A stretch of 64,000 nt of DNA from Spirochaetales bacterium. GTDB lineage: Bacteria > Spirochaetota > Leptospiria > Leptospirales > Leptonemataceae. The position numbers were made by a program, and so were the translations under genes. Where the stretch lies: positions 2,356,001 to 2,420,000 of the forward strand of contig JABTUL010000001.1 of the NCBI GenBank assembly GCA_015075425.1, written 5' to 3'. Shown piece after piece: positions 50,381 to 59,267 of this stretch; the stretch's first letter is position 1, and every line of letters begins with the position of its first letter. Under the pieces are notes generated by a model. The model saw only the letters and a program-made list of their open reading frames with translations. It was not told where the DNA came from and did no database searches.

Positions 50381-51121
50381 GTGAGCTTTAGTAGAATGCT
50401 CCAACAGCATGAAAAGGATCCCTCTACTGTTGTGCTCGATTGGGAAGATTTTGAAATCTCTTGCCTGCGCGCGATCGAGAAGGCCTTCAACAGACACCTT
50501 CAAGAATTCGAATTCTCGCCCCCCATCAGAGCCGGTGATGTAAAAAGAGCCGTTCTGTCTCAGCTAAATCAGCGTACCAGCGCTTTCTGCTCCGCTCAGC
50601 GTACCTTCGGTAAGGTGCGCAAAGCCATCACAAGTGAATTAGGACTGCATCGCTCGCAAGTAAAACTGGATGTACCTCTGGAACAGTATTTTCCCAAACT
50701 TCAGCGCAGAAAATCCTGGCAAAAAGTAAGAAAGGCAATAGGGCTTCCCTTTCCCAATTTAAGACTATCCCCCTTTGCTCTGTCGGCCATTATCGTATCT
50801 GTTCTGCTTGGCTCCGCAGCCTTTTGGGGATATAATTTGCATTTTGTGGTGCTCATAGTATTTGGAGCGCTTGTTTGCCTGGCGTGGTTTCACTTCCGCA
50901 TCGACTTGCCGTGCCCTACCATCCGCGCACTCGTTCATCAATTATTACATTTGCATTACGGTCACTATGTTGATGGAGAGATCGACCCCGAAGAGGCGGA
51001 GCACATCATTTTCCAGATCCTGGACGATTATTCGCAATGCTCATCAAAAGAAATAGGGGATGAGACAATCCTGCGCATTTTCGTTTACCGCTCTTGGGGA
51101 AGGAGTTATTTCATAACATGA
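50381..51121 (+). CDS. Membrane protein with ACP-like region (cassette 14)
   Basis: 246 residues from a GTG. Residues about 65-112 (FGKVRKAITSELGLHRSQVKLDVPLEQYFPKLQRRK) resemble an acyl-carrier-like unit of a small membrane family, though the usual Ser attachment site is not evident. Two transmembrane helices follow (SPFALSAIIVSVLLGSAAFWG and LHFVVLIVFGALVCLAWFHF), then a cytoplasmic tail with a His-rich HLHYGHY. Function unknown. Confidence 0.55.
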   Translation: MSFSRMLQQHEKDPSTVVLDWEDFEISCLRAIEKAFNRHLQEFEFSPPIRAGDVKRAVLSQLNQRTSAFCSAQRTFGKVRKAITSELGLHRSQVKLDVPLEQYFPKLQRRKSWQKVRKAIGLPFPNLRLSPFALSAIIVSVLLGSAAFWGYNLHFVVLIVFGALVCLAWFHFRIDLPCPTIRALVHQLLHLHYGHYVDGEIDPEEAEHIIFQILDDYSQCSSKEIGDETILRIFVYRSWGRSYFIT

Positions 51122-51162
51122 TAATACGTTTATATTCAATTACGTCTAAAAAGGACCAACGG

Positions 51163-51400
51163 CAATTAACTTTGCGGCTTAGCGCTCACTCCCTTCGCTA
51201 TGCGCTCCGGTCGCTCGACCCTGGTCTTCTCCCCGCCACCATTCCGGGAAAAGGGGTTGCAAAAGCATTCATGAAAGCCGGAATGGTGGGGGTCGTGCGG
51301 TTCCGCGCCCGGTTTGGTGGATACGTATGGCGCGCACCGCACCAGACTGCGGGCAAATTGGGCCTGACGGCCCAACTTCGCTAAGCCGCGTCGTTATGCG
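51163..51400 (+). repeat. attC site, family A (A13)
   Basis: Opens CAATTAAC, closes GTTATGCG. Confidence 0.9.
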
Positions 51401-51460
51401 GCATTCCGGCGCGGCGGTATAAATCCCCTGAGGACGCCGGGCTTCGTGCCCGGCGGTAGA

Positions 51461-51784
51461 TTAATCGATCAGCATCTCCTCCAGAGTTGTCTTCACGTGC
51501 TTAATGGTCGTCCCTGGGAGCTTGCCCAGTCGTTTCACAAGCCTTGCGCGGTCGTCCGTGCGGATCTGGTCCAGGACTATAAAACCGCGCTTCCCGGAAA
51601 ACTGCAACTCGACCCGCGTCGGATACTTTCGGGATTTCCTCGTCATCGGAGCAATGATCACTGTCTGGAGATTTTCATTCATTTCATCCGGTGACAGGAC
51701 AACGCACGGCCGGGTTTTCTTGATCTCGTGGCCAACCGTCGGATCAAGACTTATCAGATGCACTTCGTACTGCCTGATTACCAT
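51461..51784 (-). CDS. mazF: MazF/PemK toxin, reversed in cassette 15
   Basis: 107 residues from the ATG at 51784 that overlaps the antitoxin stop. VIRQYEVHLISLDPTVGHEIKKTRPCVVLS, then IIAPMTRKSRKYPTRVEL and GFIVLDQIRTDDRARLVKRLGKL are the MazF/PemK pattern. MazF cuts mRNA at short motifs. It is read opposite to the array, so it depends on a promoter within the cassette. Confidence 0.9.
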   Translation of the reverse strand: MVIRQYEVHLISLDPTVGHEIKKTRPCVVLSPDEMNENLQTVIIAPMTRKSRKYPTRVELQFSGKRGFIVLDQIRTDDRARLVKRLGKLPGTTIKHVKTTLEEMLID

Positions 51785-52026
51785 TTCCAATCCTGAAATT
51801 CCGAATCAATTTCCGGTGGCAGAAAAAGTGTATCCTCTCCGCTCTCACGCATCTGCTTAAGCTGCTCCCCCCAACCTGCGCGAGGCTTCGCCTTAATCGC
51901 TTCCAGCACAATCCGTCGTTTCTGCACTCGCAGGTTTACTTCTTCCTCAATGCCGCACGCCTCAAGGATCGGTTGCGGAATACGGATACCGCGGGAATTG
52001 CCTATTCTTACTACGCTCGCCTTCAT
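51778..52026 (-). CDS. mazE: MazE-type antitoxin, reversed in cassette 15
   Basis: 82 residues. An N-terminal AbrB/MazE fold (SVVRIGNSRGIRIPQPILEACGIEEEVNLRV) binds operator DNA; the acidic, aromatic tail (EDTLFLPPEIDSEFQDWKW) would bind MazF. It leads the reversed operon and overlaps the toxin by 7 bp. Confidence 0.9.
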   Translation of the reverse strand: MKASVVRIGNSRGIRIPQPILEACGIEEEVNLRVQKRRIVLEAIKAKPRAGWGEQLKQMRESGEDTLFLPPEIDSEFQDWKW

Positions 52027-52131
52027 GAATTTCGTGTAATTACTTTGTGACTACCTGTCAACCCTTTAATGGTCAACACGAGGCACCCGGCGTCCGTGCC
52101 GGGCGCTGCCAAAGGACACCGCCGGAACAGC

Positions 52132-52355
52132 CGCATAACTACGTTTGTCCCGCTCCGGGCTTCGACTTCGCTCCGCCCTCCGGTCCGTCGCGCTCGGCCT
52201 GCGGCCGTCCGGACTCGGCGCGAGTGGGAGAAATAAAAGGCGCCTCACCGGACCGCGCTCTGGACAAATTGCAGCATTCGCCGCAATCATTTGGCCTCCG
52301 GCCTCATTTTTTGCTTGCTCAAGGCCGCAACTTCGGGAAAACTACTCGTTATGCG
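52132..52355 (+). repeat. attC site, family C (C1)
   Basis: Opens CGCATAAC, closes GTTATGCG. GTTTGTCCC and GGGAAAAC pair with one extrahelical G, a feature of attC strand recognition. Unlike families A and B in sequence. Confidence 0.85.
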
Positions 52356-52415
52356 GCATTCCGGCGCGGCGGTATAAATCCCCTGAGGACGCCGGGCTTC
52401 GTGCCCGGCGGTAGA

Positions 52416-52739
52416 TTAATCGATCAGCATCTCCTCCAGAGTTGTCTTCACGTGCTTAATGGTCGTCCCTGGGAGCTTGCCCAGTCGTTTCACAAGCCTT
52501 GCGCGGTCGTCCGTGCGGATCTGGTCCAGGACTATAAAACCGCGCTTCCCGGAAAACTGCAACTCGACCCGCGTCGGATACTTTCGGGATTTCCTCGTCA
52601 TCGGAGCAATGATCACTGTCTGGAGATTTTCATTCATTTCATCCGGTGACAGGACAACGCACGGCCGGGTTTTCTTGATCTCGTGGCCAACCGTCGGATC
52701 AAGACTTATCAGATGCACTTCGTACTGCCTGATTACCAT
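52416..52739 (-). CDS. mazF: MazF/PemK toxin, second copy (cassette 16)
   Basis: Sequence-identical to the cassette 15 toxin as far as I can read. Reversed relative to the array. Confidence 0.9.
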   Translation of the reverse strand: MVIRQYEVHLISLDPTVGHEIKKTRPCVVLSPDEMNENLQTVIIAPMTRKSRKYPTRVELQFSGKRGFIVLDQIRTDDRARLVKRLGKLPGTTIKHVKTTLEEMLID

Positions 52740-52981
52740 TTCCAATCCTGAAATTCCGAATCAATTTCCGGTGGCAGAAAAAGTGTATCCTCTCCGCTCT
52801 CACGCATCTGCTTAAGCTGCTCCCCCCAACCTGCGCGAGGCTTCGCCTTAATCGCTTCCAGCACAATCCGTCGTTTCTGCACTCGCAGGTTTACTTCTTC
52901 CTCAATGCCGCACGCCTCAAGGATCGGTTGCGGAATACGGATACCGCGGGAATTGCCTATTCTTACTACGCTCGCCTTCAT
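52733..52981 (-). CDS. mazE: MazE-type antitoxin, second copy (cassette 16)
   Basis: Sequence-identical to the cassette 15 antitoxin. Overlaps its toxin in the same way. Confidence 0.9.
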   Translation of the reverse strand: MKASVVRIGNSRGIRIPQPILEACGIEEEVNLRVQKRRIVLEAIKAKPRAGWGEQLKQMRESGEDTLFLPPEIDSEFQDWKW

Positions 52982-53086
52982 GAATTTCGTGTAATTACTT
53001 TGTGACTACCTGTCAACCCTTTAATGGTCAACACGAGGCACCCGGCGTCCGTGCCGGGCGCTGCCAAAGGACACCGCCGGAACAGC

Positions 53087-53310
53087 CGCATAACTACGTT
53101 TGTCCCGCTCCGGGCTTCGACTTCGCTCCGCCCTCCGGTCCGTCGCGCTCGGCCTGCGGCCGTCCGGACTCGGCGCGAGTGGGAGAAATAAAAGGCGCCT
53201 CACCGGACCGCGCTCTGGACAAATTGCAGCATTCGCCGCAATCATTTGGCCTCCGGCCTCATTTTTTGCTTGCTCAAGGCCGCAACTTCGGGAAAACTAC
53301 TCGTTCTCCG
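53087..53310 (+). repeat. attC site, family C (C2)
   Basis: Opens CGCATAAC, closes GTTCTCCG; otherwise as C1. Confidence 0.85.
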
Positions 53311-53353
53311 CCATTGACTATATATTGATCGAACGCAAATGCATGAGGAAAGA

Positions 53354-54154
53354 ATGCGCCGTACCGTTTCAGTGTTAATCCTATTGTGGCTATTCGGCTG
53401 CAGACCTCCTGCAGCACCAATCGCGACATTTGAAACCCTGTTTCTGCCTGAACATTATGCCGGTAAAGCGAACGACCCAGAGCTCGGGAAAAGACATTAT
53501 CAGGAATTTCTCGAACTCAAGGATAGAAACCCCAAGGCCGCGAAGGACAAGCTCATCGCGGCTATTCGGCATCTTCCTGAAGGCTCGTATTACTATGCCC
53601 TTGGTTCTTTATTGTGGCTTGACTCACCAGATTTTGCCCAAAAGGCCCTTCGGATAGCTTTTGACAAAGGTGGGGCAGAGGCACACTTGGCTGCGTACAA
53701 CCTTGCCTGCCTTTATAGCTTAGAAGAAAAATATGAAGAGTCAGAATTTTTCCTCCAGAAAGCCATTGAGCAGGGATACCTGAATTACAGGCATGTTCAC
53801 AGCGATCCAGATCTGGCGGCACTCCGTAGAGTATCCAAACTTTTCAAAGTTTCCGGTATTCGCTATTCACAGGCGGGCGGCGGTGATCAGATTAATCGGT
53901 ATTTTTGCCCAGACGGGAAGTATGTAGAACACCGAGCGGAAGGTATTTCTTGCGTCAAAAACGTGATCAAGATTTCGTCCTACGTTCAAGAGGACGGAAG
54001 TTTCTACATATTGAACGGGGAAGAAAGAAAGAGATTCGAACCTCTGGAAGTCTTATCCAGTCCAATAACCATAAATACGATTCATAGCATAAAGAGTGAA
54101 TGCGAGCGCTATGATCGCCCGGAAATCTTCATGGCTGGTCCCGATTGTCCATGA
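53354..54154 (+). CDS. Lipoprotein with TPR/Sel1-like repeats (cassette 17)
   Basis: 266 residues from the ATG at 53354 with GAGG upstream; a start at 53339 is also open. Signal peptide RRTVSVLILLWLFGC with lipobox Cys at residue 16. Helical repeats follow (KAAKDKLIAAIRHLPEGSYYYALGSLLWL; AHLAAYNLACLYSLEEKYEESEFFLQKAIEQG). A beta-rich C-terminal part holds two Cys (YFCPDGKYVEHRAEGISC). The broken copy is in cassette 4. Confidence 0.75.
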   Translation: MRRTVSVLILLWLFGCRPPAAPIATFETLFLPEHYAGKANDPELGKRHYQEFLELKDRNPKAAKDKLIAAIRHLPEGSYYYALGSLLWLDSPDFAQKALRIAFDKGGAEAHLAAYNLACLYSLEEKYEESEFFLQKAIEQGYLNYRHVHSDPDLAALRRVSKLFKVSGIRYSQAGGGDQINRYFCPDGKYVEHRAEGISCVKNVIKISSYVQEDGSFYILNGEERKRFEPLEVLSSPITINTIHSIKSECERYDRPEIFMAGPDCP

Positions 54155-54177
54155 TTTCTGAGCAAATGTGTCAACGG

Positions 54178-54416
54178 CGGAGAACTTTGCGGCTTAGCGC
54201 TCACTCCCTTCGCTTTCCGCTCCGTTCGTTCGGCCCTGGTCTTCTCCCCGCCACCATTCCGGGAAAAGAGGTTGCAGAAGCCTTGAGAATAGCCGGAATG
54301 GTGGCGGGTCGTGCGGATGCGCGCCCGGTTTGGTGGATGCGTATGGCGAGCACCGCACCAGACTGCGGGCAAATTGGGCCTGGCGGCCCAACTTCGCTAA
54401 GCCGCGTCGTTTAGCG
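54178..54416 (+). repeat. attC site, family A (A14)
   Basis: Opens CGGAGAAC, closes GTTTAGCG; intact twin of A4. Confidence 0.9.
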
Positions 54417-54539
54417 CCATGTGGACCTGATTCCAAAGGACCATCCCGAGTCGCCCATCCTGGTCTCCCGTTGTGAAAAAGAGATGACAATAAGATCCAA
54501 GATGAATACATTTGCATCATTAGGGAGCAATTGTAATCC

Positions 54540-54782
54540 ATGGCTAAGACAATCACTATGCGAGTCGATGAACGCCTCTACAAGGCAATAAAGCTGGCCG
54601 CCTCGGCTCAGAACCGCACTGTCTCAAATTATCTCGAAACCGCAGCTCGCTCGTTTATTCTTGAAGAACAATTCGTCTCTGATGAAGAAATGTCTGAGAT
54701 TATCGCACACCCTCATTTTGACCGTAACTTTAAGAATGCTCTAGCGGATGTAAAGAAGGGACACTTCGAGTTTGTCCGCTAG
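54540..54782 (+). CDS. Ribbon-helix-helix antitoxin (cassette 18)
   Basis: 80 residues. ITMRVDERLYKAIKLAASAQNRTVSNYLETAARSF is a ribbon-helix-helix DNA-binding unit; the acidic C-terminal tail would bind the toxin. It overlaps the toxin's TTG start by 11 bp. Confidence 0.8.
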   Translation: MAKTITMRVDERLYKAIKLAASAQNRTVSNYLETAARSFILEEQFVSDEEMSEIIAHPHFDRNFKNALADVKKGHFEFVR

Positions 54783-55056
54783 TTTCCGGCTGGCGGAAAC
54801 CGCCACCTACCGCAAATCCCTCGATAAGCTGAAGAATCTGAGCCTGGAACAGAGAATCCGGGAAATTGTCTATCCAGAGATTGTGAAATCGCCGCTGGCA
54901 GGTCCGAACATCAAGAAGTTGAAAGGCCAGTATGATCTCCTGTATCGCTTTCGAATCGGGGACTACAGAATCTTTTATCTTGTCGATACGACCGCCAAAA
55001 TTATCTTCCTGACGGAAATACACCACCGGAAGGACGCGTATAAGAGGAAAAAATGA
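54772..55056 (+). CDS. RelE-type toxin (cassette 18)
   Basis: 94 residues from a TTG. RKSLDKLKNLSLEQRIREIVYPEI, then GPNIKKLKGQYDLLYRFRIGDYRIFYLV and IHHRKDAYKRK are the RelE/YafQ pattern, including the final His-Arg segment of the active site. A ribosome-dependent mRNA endonuclease. Confidence 0.85.
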   Translation: MSASFRLAETATYRKSLDKLKNLSLEQRIREIVYPEIVKSPLAGPNIKKLKGQYDLLYRFRIGDYRIFYLVDTTAKIIFLTEIHHRKDAYKRKK

Positions 55057-55102
55057 TGGACGCTCGCCTTCCGTGGCTCGCTCGGAGTCGCGGTCCACAC
55101 AG

Positions 55103-55341
55103 CGCTAAACTTTGCGGCTTAGCGCTCACTCCCTGCGCTGTGCGCTCCGGTCGCTCGGCCCTGGTCTTCGCCCCGCCACCATTCCGGGAAAAGAGGTTGC
55201 AGAAGCTTTGAGGAAAGCCGGAATGGTGACGGGTCGTGCGGATGCGCGCCCGGTTTGGTCTATGCGTATGGCACGCACCGCACCAGACTGCGGGCAAATT
55301 GGGCCTCACGGCCCAACTTCGCTAAGCCGCGTCGTTAATTG
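55103..55341 (+). repeat. attC site, family A (A15)
   Basis: Opens CGCTAAAC, closes GTTAATTG. Confidence 0.9.
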
Positions 55342-55444
55342 CAATGGGCGTGTGTAGTAGCTTTACTAAGGTTGTTAGTATTGCCTTTGAGTTCTCCCAT
55401 TTTTATGCTTTGCAGCATTCTGATCATCAGAGTCGATTCCCAAA

Positions 55445-55867
55445 ATGAATCTGAATTGGCGTTTCTCAGACGCAGGAGATCTTGAACTTCTCGTAAAATG
55501 GAATAAGCAGTTGATCGAAGACGAGCAGCATCGCAACCGAATGACATTGTCTGAATTGAAGGGGCGCATGAGGTCGTGGCTCATAGAAGAATACCAAGCG
55601 GTAATCTTCTCATTCTCCGCCCCGGTTGCCTATGCCCTGTACAAGAATACAACAGATGGAATATACCTGCGTCAGTTCTTTGTGGATCGCAATCATCGTA
55701 GACAATCCATTGGCAGCACAGCAATAGGAATTCTTCGGAATACGATTTGGCCTGCGGATGTTCGACTTATGGTAGACGTCTTATGCAAAAATAGAGAGGG
55801 AATTGATTTCTGGAAAGCGGTTGGCTATTCTGAGTATTGTTTGACGCTCGAAATTGCCCCGCAATAG
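55445..55867 (+). CDS. GNAT acetyltransferase (cassette 19)
   Basis: 140 residues. AVIFSFSAPVAYALYK, then IYLRQFFVDRNHRRQSIGSTAIGIL, the acetyl-CoA loop with Arg-Arg-x-x-x-Gly, then VRLMVDVLCKNREGIDFWKAVGY are the GNAT fold. It transfers an acetyl group to an unknown amine. GNATs are common in cassette arrays and sometimes confer antibiotic resistance, but nothing shows that here. Confidence 0.8.
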   Translation: MNLNWRFSDAGDLELLVKWNKQLIEDEQHRNRMTLSELKGRMRSWLIEEYQAVIFSFSAPVAYALYKNTTDGIYLRQFFVDRNHRRQSIGSTAIGILRNTIWPADVRLMVDVLCKNREGIDFWKAVGYSEYCLTLEIAPQ

Positions 55868-55898
55868 ATTCTCGTTGGCGGGGGAAGCCCGCCCACTG

Positions 55899-56137
55899 CA
55901 ATTAACTTTGCGGCTTAGCGCTCACTCCCTTCGCTGTGCGCTCCGGTCGTTCGGCCCTGGTCTTCTCCCCGCCACCATTCCGGGAAAAGGGGTTGCAGAA
56001 GCTTTGAGGCAAGCCGGAATGGTGGCGGGTCGTGCGGATGCGCGCCCGGTTTGGTGGATGCGTATGGCGCGCACCGCACCAGACTGCGGGCAAATTGGGC
56101 CTCACGGCCCAACTTCGCTAAGCCGCGTCGTTATGCG
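55899..56137 (+). repeat. attC site, family A (A16)
   Basis: Opens CAATTAAC, closes GTTATGCG. Confidence 0.9.
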
Positions 56138-56155
56138 TCATTTGCGGGCAACTGG

Positions 56156-56491
56156 ATGATCTTATTGCAAACCTCTTTGATTTTGCGAGCATCTTTTGGA
56201 AACTCTAACCGCTTACTGTCACAAGTGCAGCAGACGGTAGAAAGTGCATCTGCGTCCTTCACTCACGAACCTGACAGAAGTGGAGCTCCAACCGTAGAAT
56301 TCACCTTCTTTGCCTATCCGTTGATAGGGCTTCGCAACTTAATTCACGGTAGTTTACAACCACTCCCCCAAGACCGTATCTTATTAAGAATGAAAGCATC
56401 GCTCATGGAGCATTTACAAGCTTACCTTTCCGTCACTTTGATGGCACTCTGCAGTGGTATTGCAATTGCCCTTGAGGATCGGGGGCCTTGA
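56156..56491 (+). CDS. Unknown protein, first of a pair (cassette 20)
   Basis: 111 residues from the ATG at 56156. Ends with a hydrophobic helix (LQAYLSVTLMALCSGIAIAL). Middle part FTFFAYPLIGLRNLIHGSLQ. Overlaps the next gene by 4 bp, suggesting the two act together. No family known. Confidence 0.45.
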   Translation: MILLQTSLILRASFGNSNRLLSQVQQTVESASASFTHEPDRSGAPTVEFTFFAYPLIGLRNLIHGSLQPLPQDRILLRMKASLMEHLQAYLSVTLMALCSGIAIALEDRGP

Positions 56492-56745
56492 TTGGAATCC
56501 TGCCGCCCGCCCTTTTCCTTCTTTACTCTGTCGCATTATTCCGCTGGCGTGCTTCGAAACTGCTGCAGATCTTCCAGCAACAGCTCGCACTGATTGCTTC
56601 CGGACGTCTGGAAGGTTCCGGCGGAACCGCAGTCACCATGCAGCGCAGCGTCCATAAATCTGAGATGCACGAGAACTTTTTCCTTACCGGCATCATGCTT
56701 GCCATTTCTTTGATCATCTTGATTTCATGGATAGTGACCGAATGA
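56488..56745 (+). CDS. Small two-helix membrane protein (cassette 20)
   Basis: 85 residues from a TTG. Helices LPPALFLLYSVALF and LTGIMLAISLIILISWIV flank a cytoplasmic loop (RASKLLQIFQQQLALIASG). Paired with the previous gene by overlap. Unknown. Confidence 0.45.
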   Translation: MIGILPPALFLLYSVALFRWRASKLLQIFQQQLALIASGRLEGSGGTAVTMQRSVHKSEMHENFFLTGIMLAISLIILISWIVTE

Positions 56746-56777
56746 TGCAAGGTTCCGGTGCAAACCCCGCAAACGAA

Positions 56778-57014
56778 CGCATAACTTTGCGGCTTAGCGC
56801 TCACTCCCTCCGCCTGCGCTCCGGTCGCTCGGCCCTGGTCTTCTCCCCGCCACCATTCCGGGAAAAGGGGTTGCAGAAGCCTTGAGGAAAGCCGGAATGG
56901 TGACAGGTCGTGCGGATGCGCGCCCGGTTCGGTCTATGCGTATGGCGCGCACCGCACCAGACTGCGGGCAAATTGGCCTGGCGGCCCAACTTCGCTAAGC
57001 CGCGTCGTTCTCCG
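56778..57014 (+). repeat. attC site, family A (A17)
   Basis: Opens CGCATAAC, closes GTTCTCCG. Confidence 0.9.
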
Positions 57015-57072
57015 CCATAACCACCCGCTTTTATTTTCTTGACCCGTAGTCACAATGTAGATACATTGTATC

Positions 57073-57297
57073 ATGCAGAAAAAGCTGGTGAAGCATGGTA
57101 ACAGTGCAGCGCTTGTTCTTGACAAACCCATTCTGGAATTGCTCCACATTGACATGGAAACTCCGCTTGAGTTGCGCACGGATGGCCATAGTTTGACTAT
57201 CACCCCTGTGCAAACCGAGAGAGAGCTTGCTGTCAGAAAGGCGATACGCAAGGTAACTCGGAACCACGGCAAGACATTGAAGAAATTGGCGCAGTGA
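57073..57297 (+). CDS. AbrB/MazE-type antitoxin (cassette 21)
   Basis: 74 residues. KLVKHGNSAALVLDKPILELLHIDMETPLELRTDG is an AbrB-fold DNA-binding unit; the helical tail would bind the Doc toxin. Overlaps it as GTGA. Confidence 0.8.
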   Translation: MQKKLVKHGNSAALVLDKPILELLHIDMETPLELRTDGHSLTITPVQTERELAVRKAIRKVTRNHGKTLKKLAQ

Positions 57298-57680
57298 TCG
57301 AACCAATCTTCCTCACGGTCGATGAACTCCTTTTAATTCACAAAATACAAATCGAAGAATTCGGAGGAGTTCATGGATTACGCGATTCGGCATTACTGGA
57401 ATCGGCCATGATGCAGCCCATGGCCACAATTGATGGCATCTACCTTCATCCGAGTCTTTTCGATCAGGCAGCCGCCTATGTCTTTCACCTCTGCCAGAAT
57501 CATCCCTTTCTGGACGGAAATAAGCGGGCCGCTCTAGCCGGCGGCCTGGTCTTTCTGGAAATCAATGGCATCGAAATTTTGGACCCAAGCGGGTCCTTGT
57601 ATGAGATGGTCATGAAAGTCGCACGGGGGGTTTACGGGAAGAAAGAAACTGCCGAGATCCTCCGGGGTCTGTCTCGCTAG
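57294..57680 (+). CDS. doc: Doc-type Fic-fold toxin (cassette 21)
   Basis: 128 residues from a GTG. The active-site motif HPFLDGNKRAAL (about residues 68-79) is the Fic/Doc core. The flanks FGGVHGLRDSALLESAMMQP and FDQAAAYVFHLCQN are typical of death-on-curing proteins. Doc phosphorylates elongation factor Tu. The Gly before Asn-Lys-Arg is closer to Fic than to P1 Doc (Ala), so the donor nucleotide use could differ. Confidence 0.88.
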   Translation: MIEPIFLTVDELLLIHKIQIEEFGGVHGLRDSALLESAMMQPMATIDGIYLHPSLFDQAAAYVFHLCQNHPFLDGNKRAALAGGLVFLEINGIEILDPSGSLYEMVMKVARGVYGKKETAEILRGLSR

Positions 57681-57695
57681 CCTATGTGGTTACGG

Positions 57696-57933
57696 CGGAG
57701 AACTTTGCGGCTTAGCGCTCACTCCCTGCGCGATGCGCTCCGGTCGTTCGGCCCTGGTCTTCTCCCCGCCACCATTCCGGAAAAGGGGTTGCAAAAGCTC
57801 TCAGGAAAGCCGGAATGGTGGCGGGTCGTGCGGATGCGCGCCCGGGTTGGTGTATGCGTATGGCGCGCACCGCACCAGACTGCGGGCAAATTGCGGCTGG
57901 CGCCGCAACTTCGCTAAGCCGCGTCGTTAAGCG
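57696..57933 (+). repeat. attC site, family A (A18)
   Basis: Opens CGGAGAAC, closes GTTAAGCG. The inner hairpin near 57890-57910 is changed from the usual TTGGGCC...GGCCCAA to TTGCGGC...GCCGCAA, with pairing kept. Confidence 0.9.
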
Positions 57934-58069
57934 AACATGCGCCGCGGATCTCGGACAAAATCATTCAGCATCCGCTGAACGTGACATATTGCATCGTGCG
58001 TGTCATTAGCTGACTGAAGGGTTAGATAAATTGTTTGCCAGAGCCGTTCGGCTGCGCTGAATAGGAACG

Positions 58070-58396
58070 GTGGCCTCAGTTCTTGCCCATATTCGGGAAG
58101 CGTTTAATTCTGGCCGCTCTCTCTATTCCAAACATGCACGGGAGGAGATGACTGCAGAGGAATTTGGCCGCATTCTGGACCGGGAGGTAGAAGAAGCCCT
58201 GAATAATTGTGAAATTTTGAAGGAATACCCGGGGGACAAACCTTATCCCAGTATGCTGATTCTTGGCTTTACAGCTCTGGGGCGACCGTTACATATCGTT
58301 GTGGCGTACCGGATAGAGGAAGGAATTTTCATTCTGGTAACAGTGTATGAGCCTGATCCGAAAAAATGGGACAATTATCGGATCCGGAAGGAGTAA
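58070..58396 (+). CDS. DUF4258 putative toxin (cassette 22)
   Basis: 108 residues from a GTG. YSKHAREEMTAEEFGRILDREVEEALNNCEILKEYPGD, then PSMLILGFTALGRPLHIVVAYR and LVTVYEPDPKKW are the DUF4258 pattern, a RelE-like fold family paired with YgiT-type zinc antitoxins. Expected to be an mRNA-acting toxin. Confidence 0.8.
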   Translation: MASVLAHIREAFNSGRSLYSKHAREEMTAEEFGRILDREVEEALNNCEILKEYPGDKPYPSMLILGFTALGRPLHIVVAYRIEEGIFILVTVYEPDPKKWDNYRIRKE

Positions 58397-58399
58397 AGT

Positions 58400-58651
58400 A
58401 TGAAGTGCGTGGTCTGCAACGGAGAGGATTTGAACAAAAGAGTCGTTGATGAAGAGATTCGTAGCGGTCCTGACGTTATCATTGTGCCCATTCAGGTCGT
58501 TGCATGCGCTTCCTGCGGAGAAAGATACTATAGCCGGGAAAATATACAATACTTGGAAAAGGTCCGGGATTCGATTCCTGCCGAAGCAAAGGATCTTATA
58601 GAAATTGGCAGAGTATTCAAATATGAGAAGGATACGGCGCACGTCGCTTAA
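58400..58651 (+). CDS. YgiT-type zinc-finger antitoxin (cassette 22)
   Basis: 83 residues. MKCVVCNGEDL and VVACASCGERYYS are the two CxxC halves of the zinc finger. No XRE domain as in MqsA is present, so it is the short form. It follows the toxin by 3 bp. Confidence 0.8.
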   Translation: MKCVVCNGEDLNKRVVDEEIRSGPDVIIVPIQVVACASCGERYYSRENIQYLEKVRDSIPAEAKDLIEIGRVFKYEKDTAHVA

Positions 58652-58883
58652 CTTTGCGGCTTAGCGCTCACTCCCTTCGCTGTGCGCTCCGGTCGTTCGG
58701 CCCTGGTCTTCTCCCCGCCACCATTCCGGGAAAAGGGGTTGCAGAAGCTTTGAGGAAAGCCGGAATGGTGGCGGGTCGTGCGGATGCGCGCCCGGTCTGG
58801 TGGATGCGTATGGCGCGCACCGCACCAGACTGCGGGCAAATTGGGCCTGAAGGCCCAACTTCGCTAAGCCGCGTCGTTCTCCG
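58645..58883 (+). repeat. attC site, family A (A19)
   Basis: Opens CGCTTAAC, closes GTTCTCCG. The antitoxin stop lies in its first bases. Confidence 0.9.
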
Positions 58884-58973
58884 CCATTGACCCGGATTCA
58901 ATGGTTTTCCCGTGATCCATCGGGCCAGCGTAATCATGCTTGACATCATTAATGCCGTCCATTAGTATTCATC

Positions 58974-59255
58974 GTGATTAAGAGCTTCAGGTCGAAAGAC
59001 GCTGAAATGATCTGGCAGGGGGAATGGGCGAAGCGCTTCCCCCCACAGATCCAGGAAATCGCACGCCGGAAGCTCCGAATGCTGAATAATGCTCAGACCC
59101 TCACTGACCTCAGGATTCCTCCATCGAACCGATTGGAGGCATTGCGCGGTGACCGGAAGGGCCAGCACAGCATCCGTATCAATGACCAATGGCGAATCTG
59201 CTTCCGATGGGTCGGGACGGATTCCCATGACGTCGAAATCACTGACTATCATTGA
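58974..59255 (+). CDS. higB: HigB toxin (cassette 23)
   Basis: 93 residues from a GTG. IKSFRSKDAEMIWQGEWAKRF, then ARRKLRMLNNAQTLTDLRIPPSNRLEALRGDRKGQHSIRINDQWRICF and VEITDYH are the classic HigB (RelE-superfamily) pattern with the basic catalytic end. Ribosome-dependent mRNA endonuclease. Confidence 0.9.
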   Translation: MIKSFRSKDAEMIWQGEWAKRFPPQIQEIARRKLRMLNNAQTLTDLRIPPSNRLEALRGDRKGQHSIRINDQWRICFRWVGTDSHDVEITDYH

Positions 59256-59267
59256 AAGGTGGAGCCT

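Larger units (their letters stand above)
51394..53303 (+). repeat. Tandem duplication of a 955-bp MazEF cassette (15 and 16)
   Basis: Positions 51394-52348 and 52349-53303 appear identical by eye, each with a reversed MazEF pair and a family-C attC. Confidence 0.8.
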
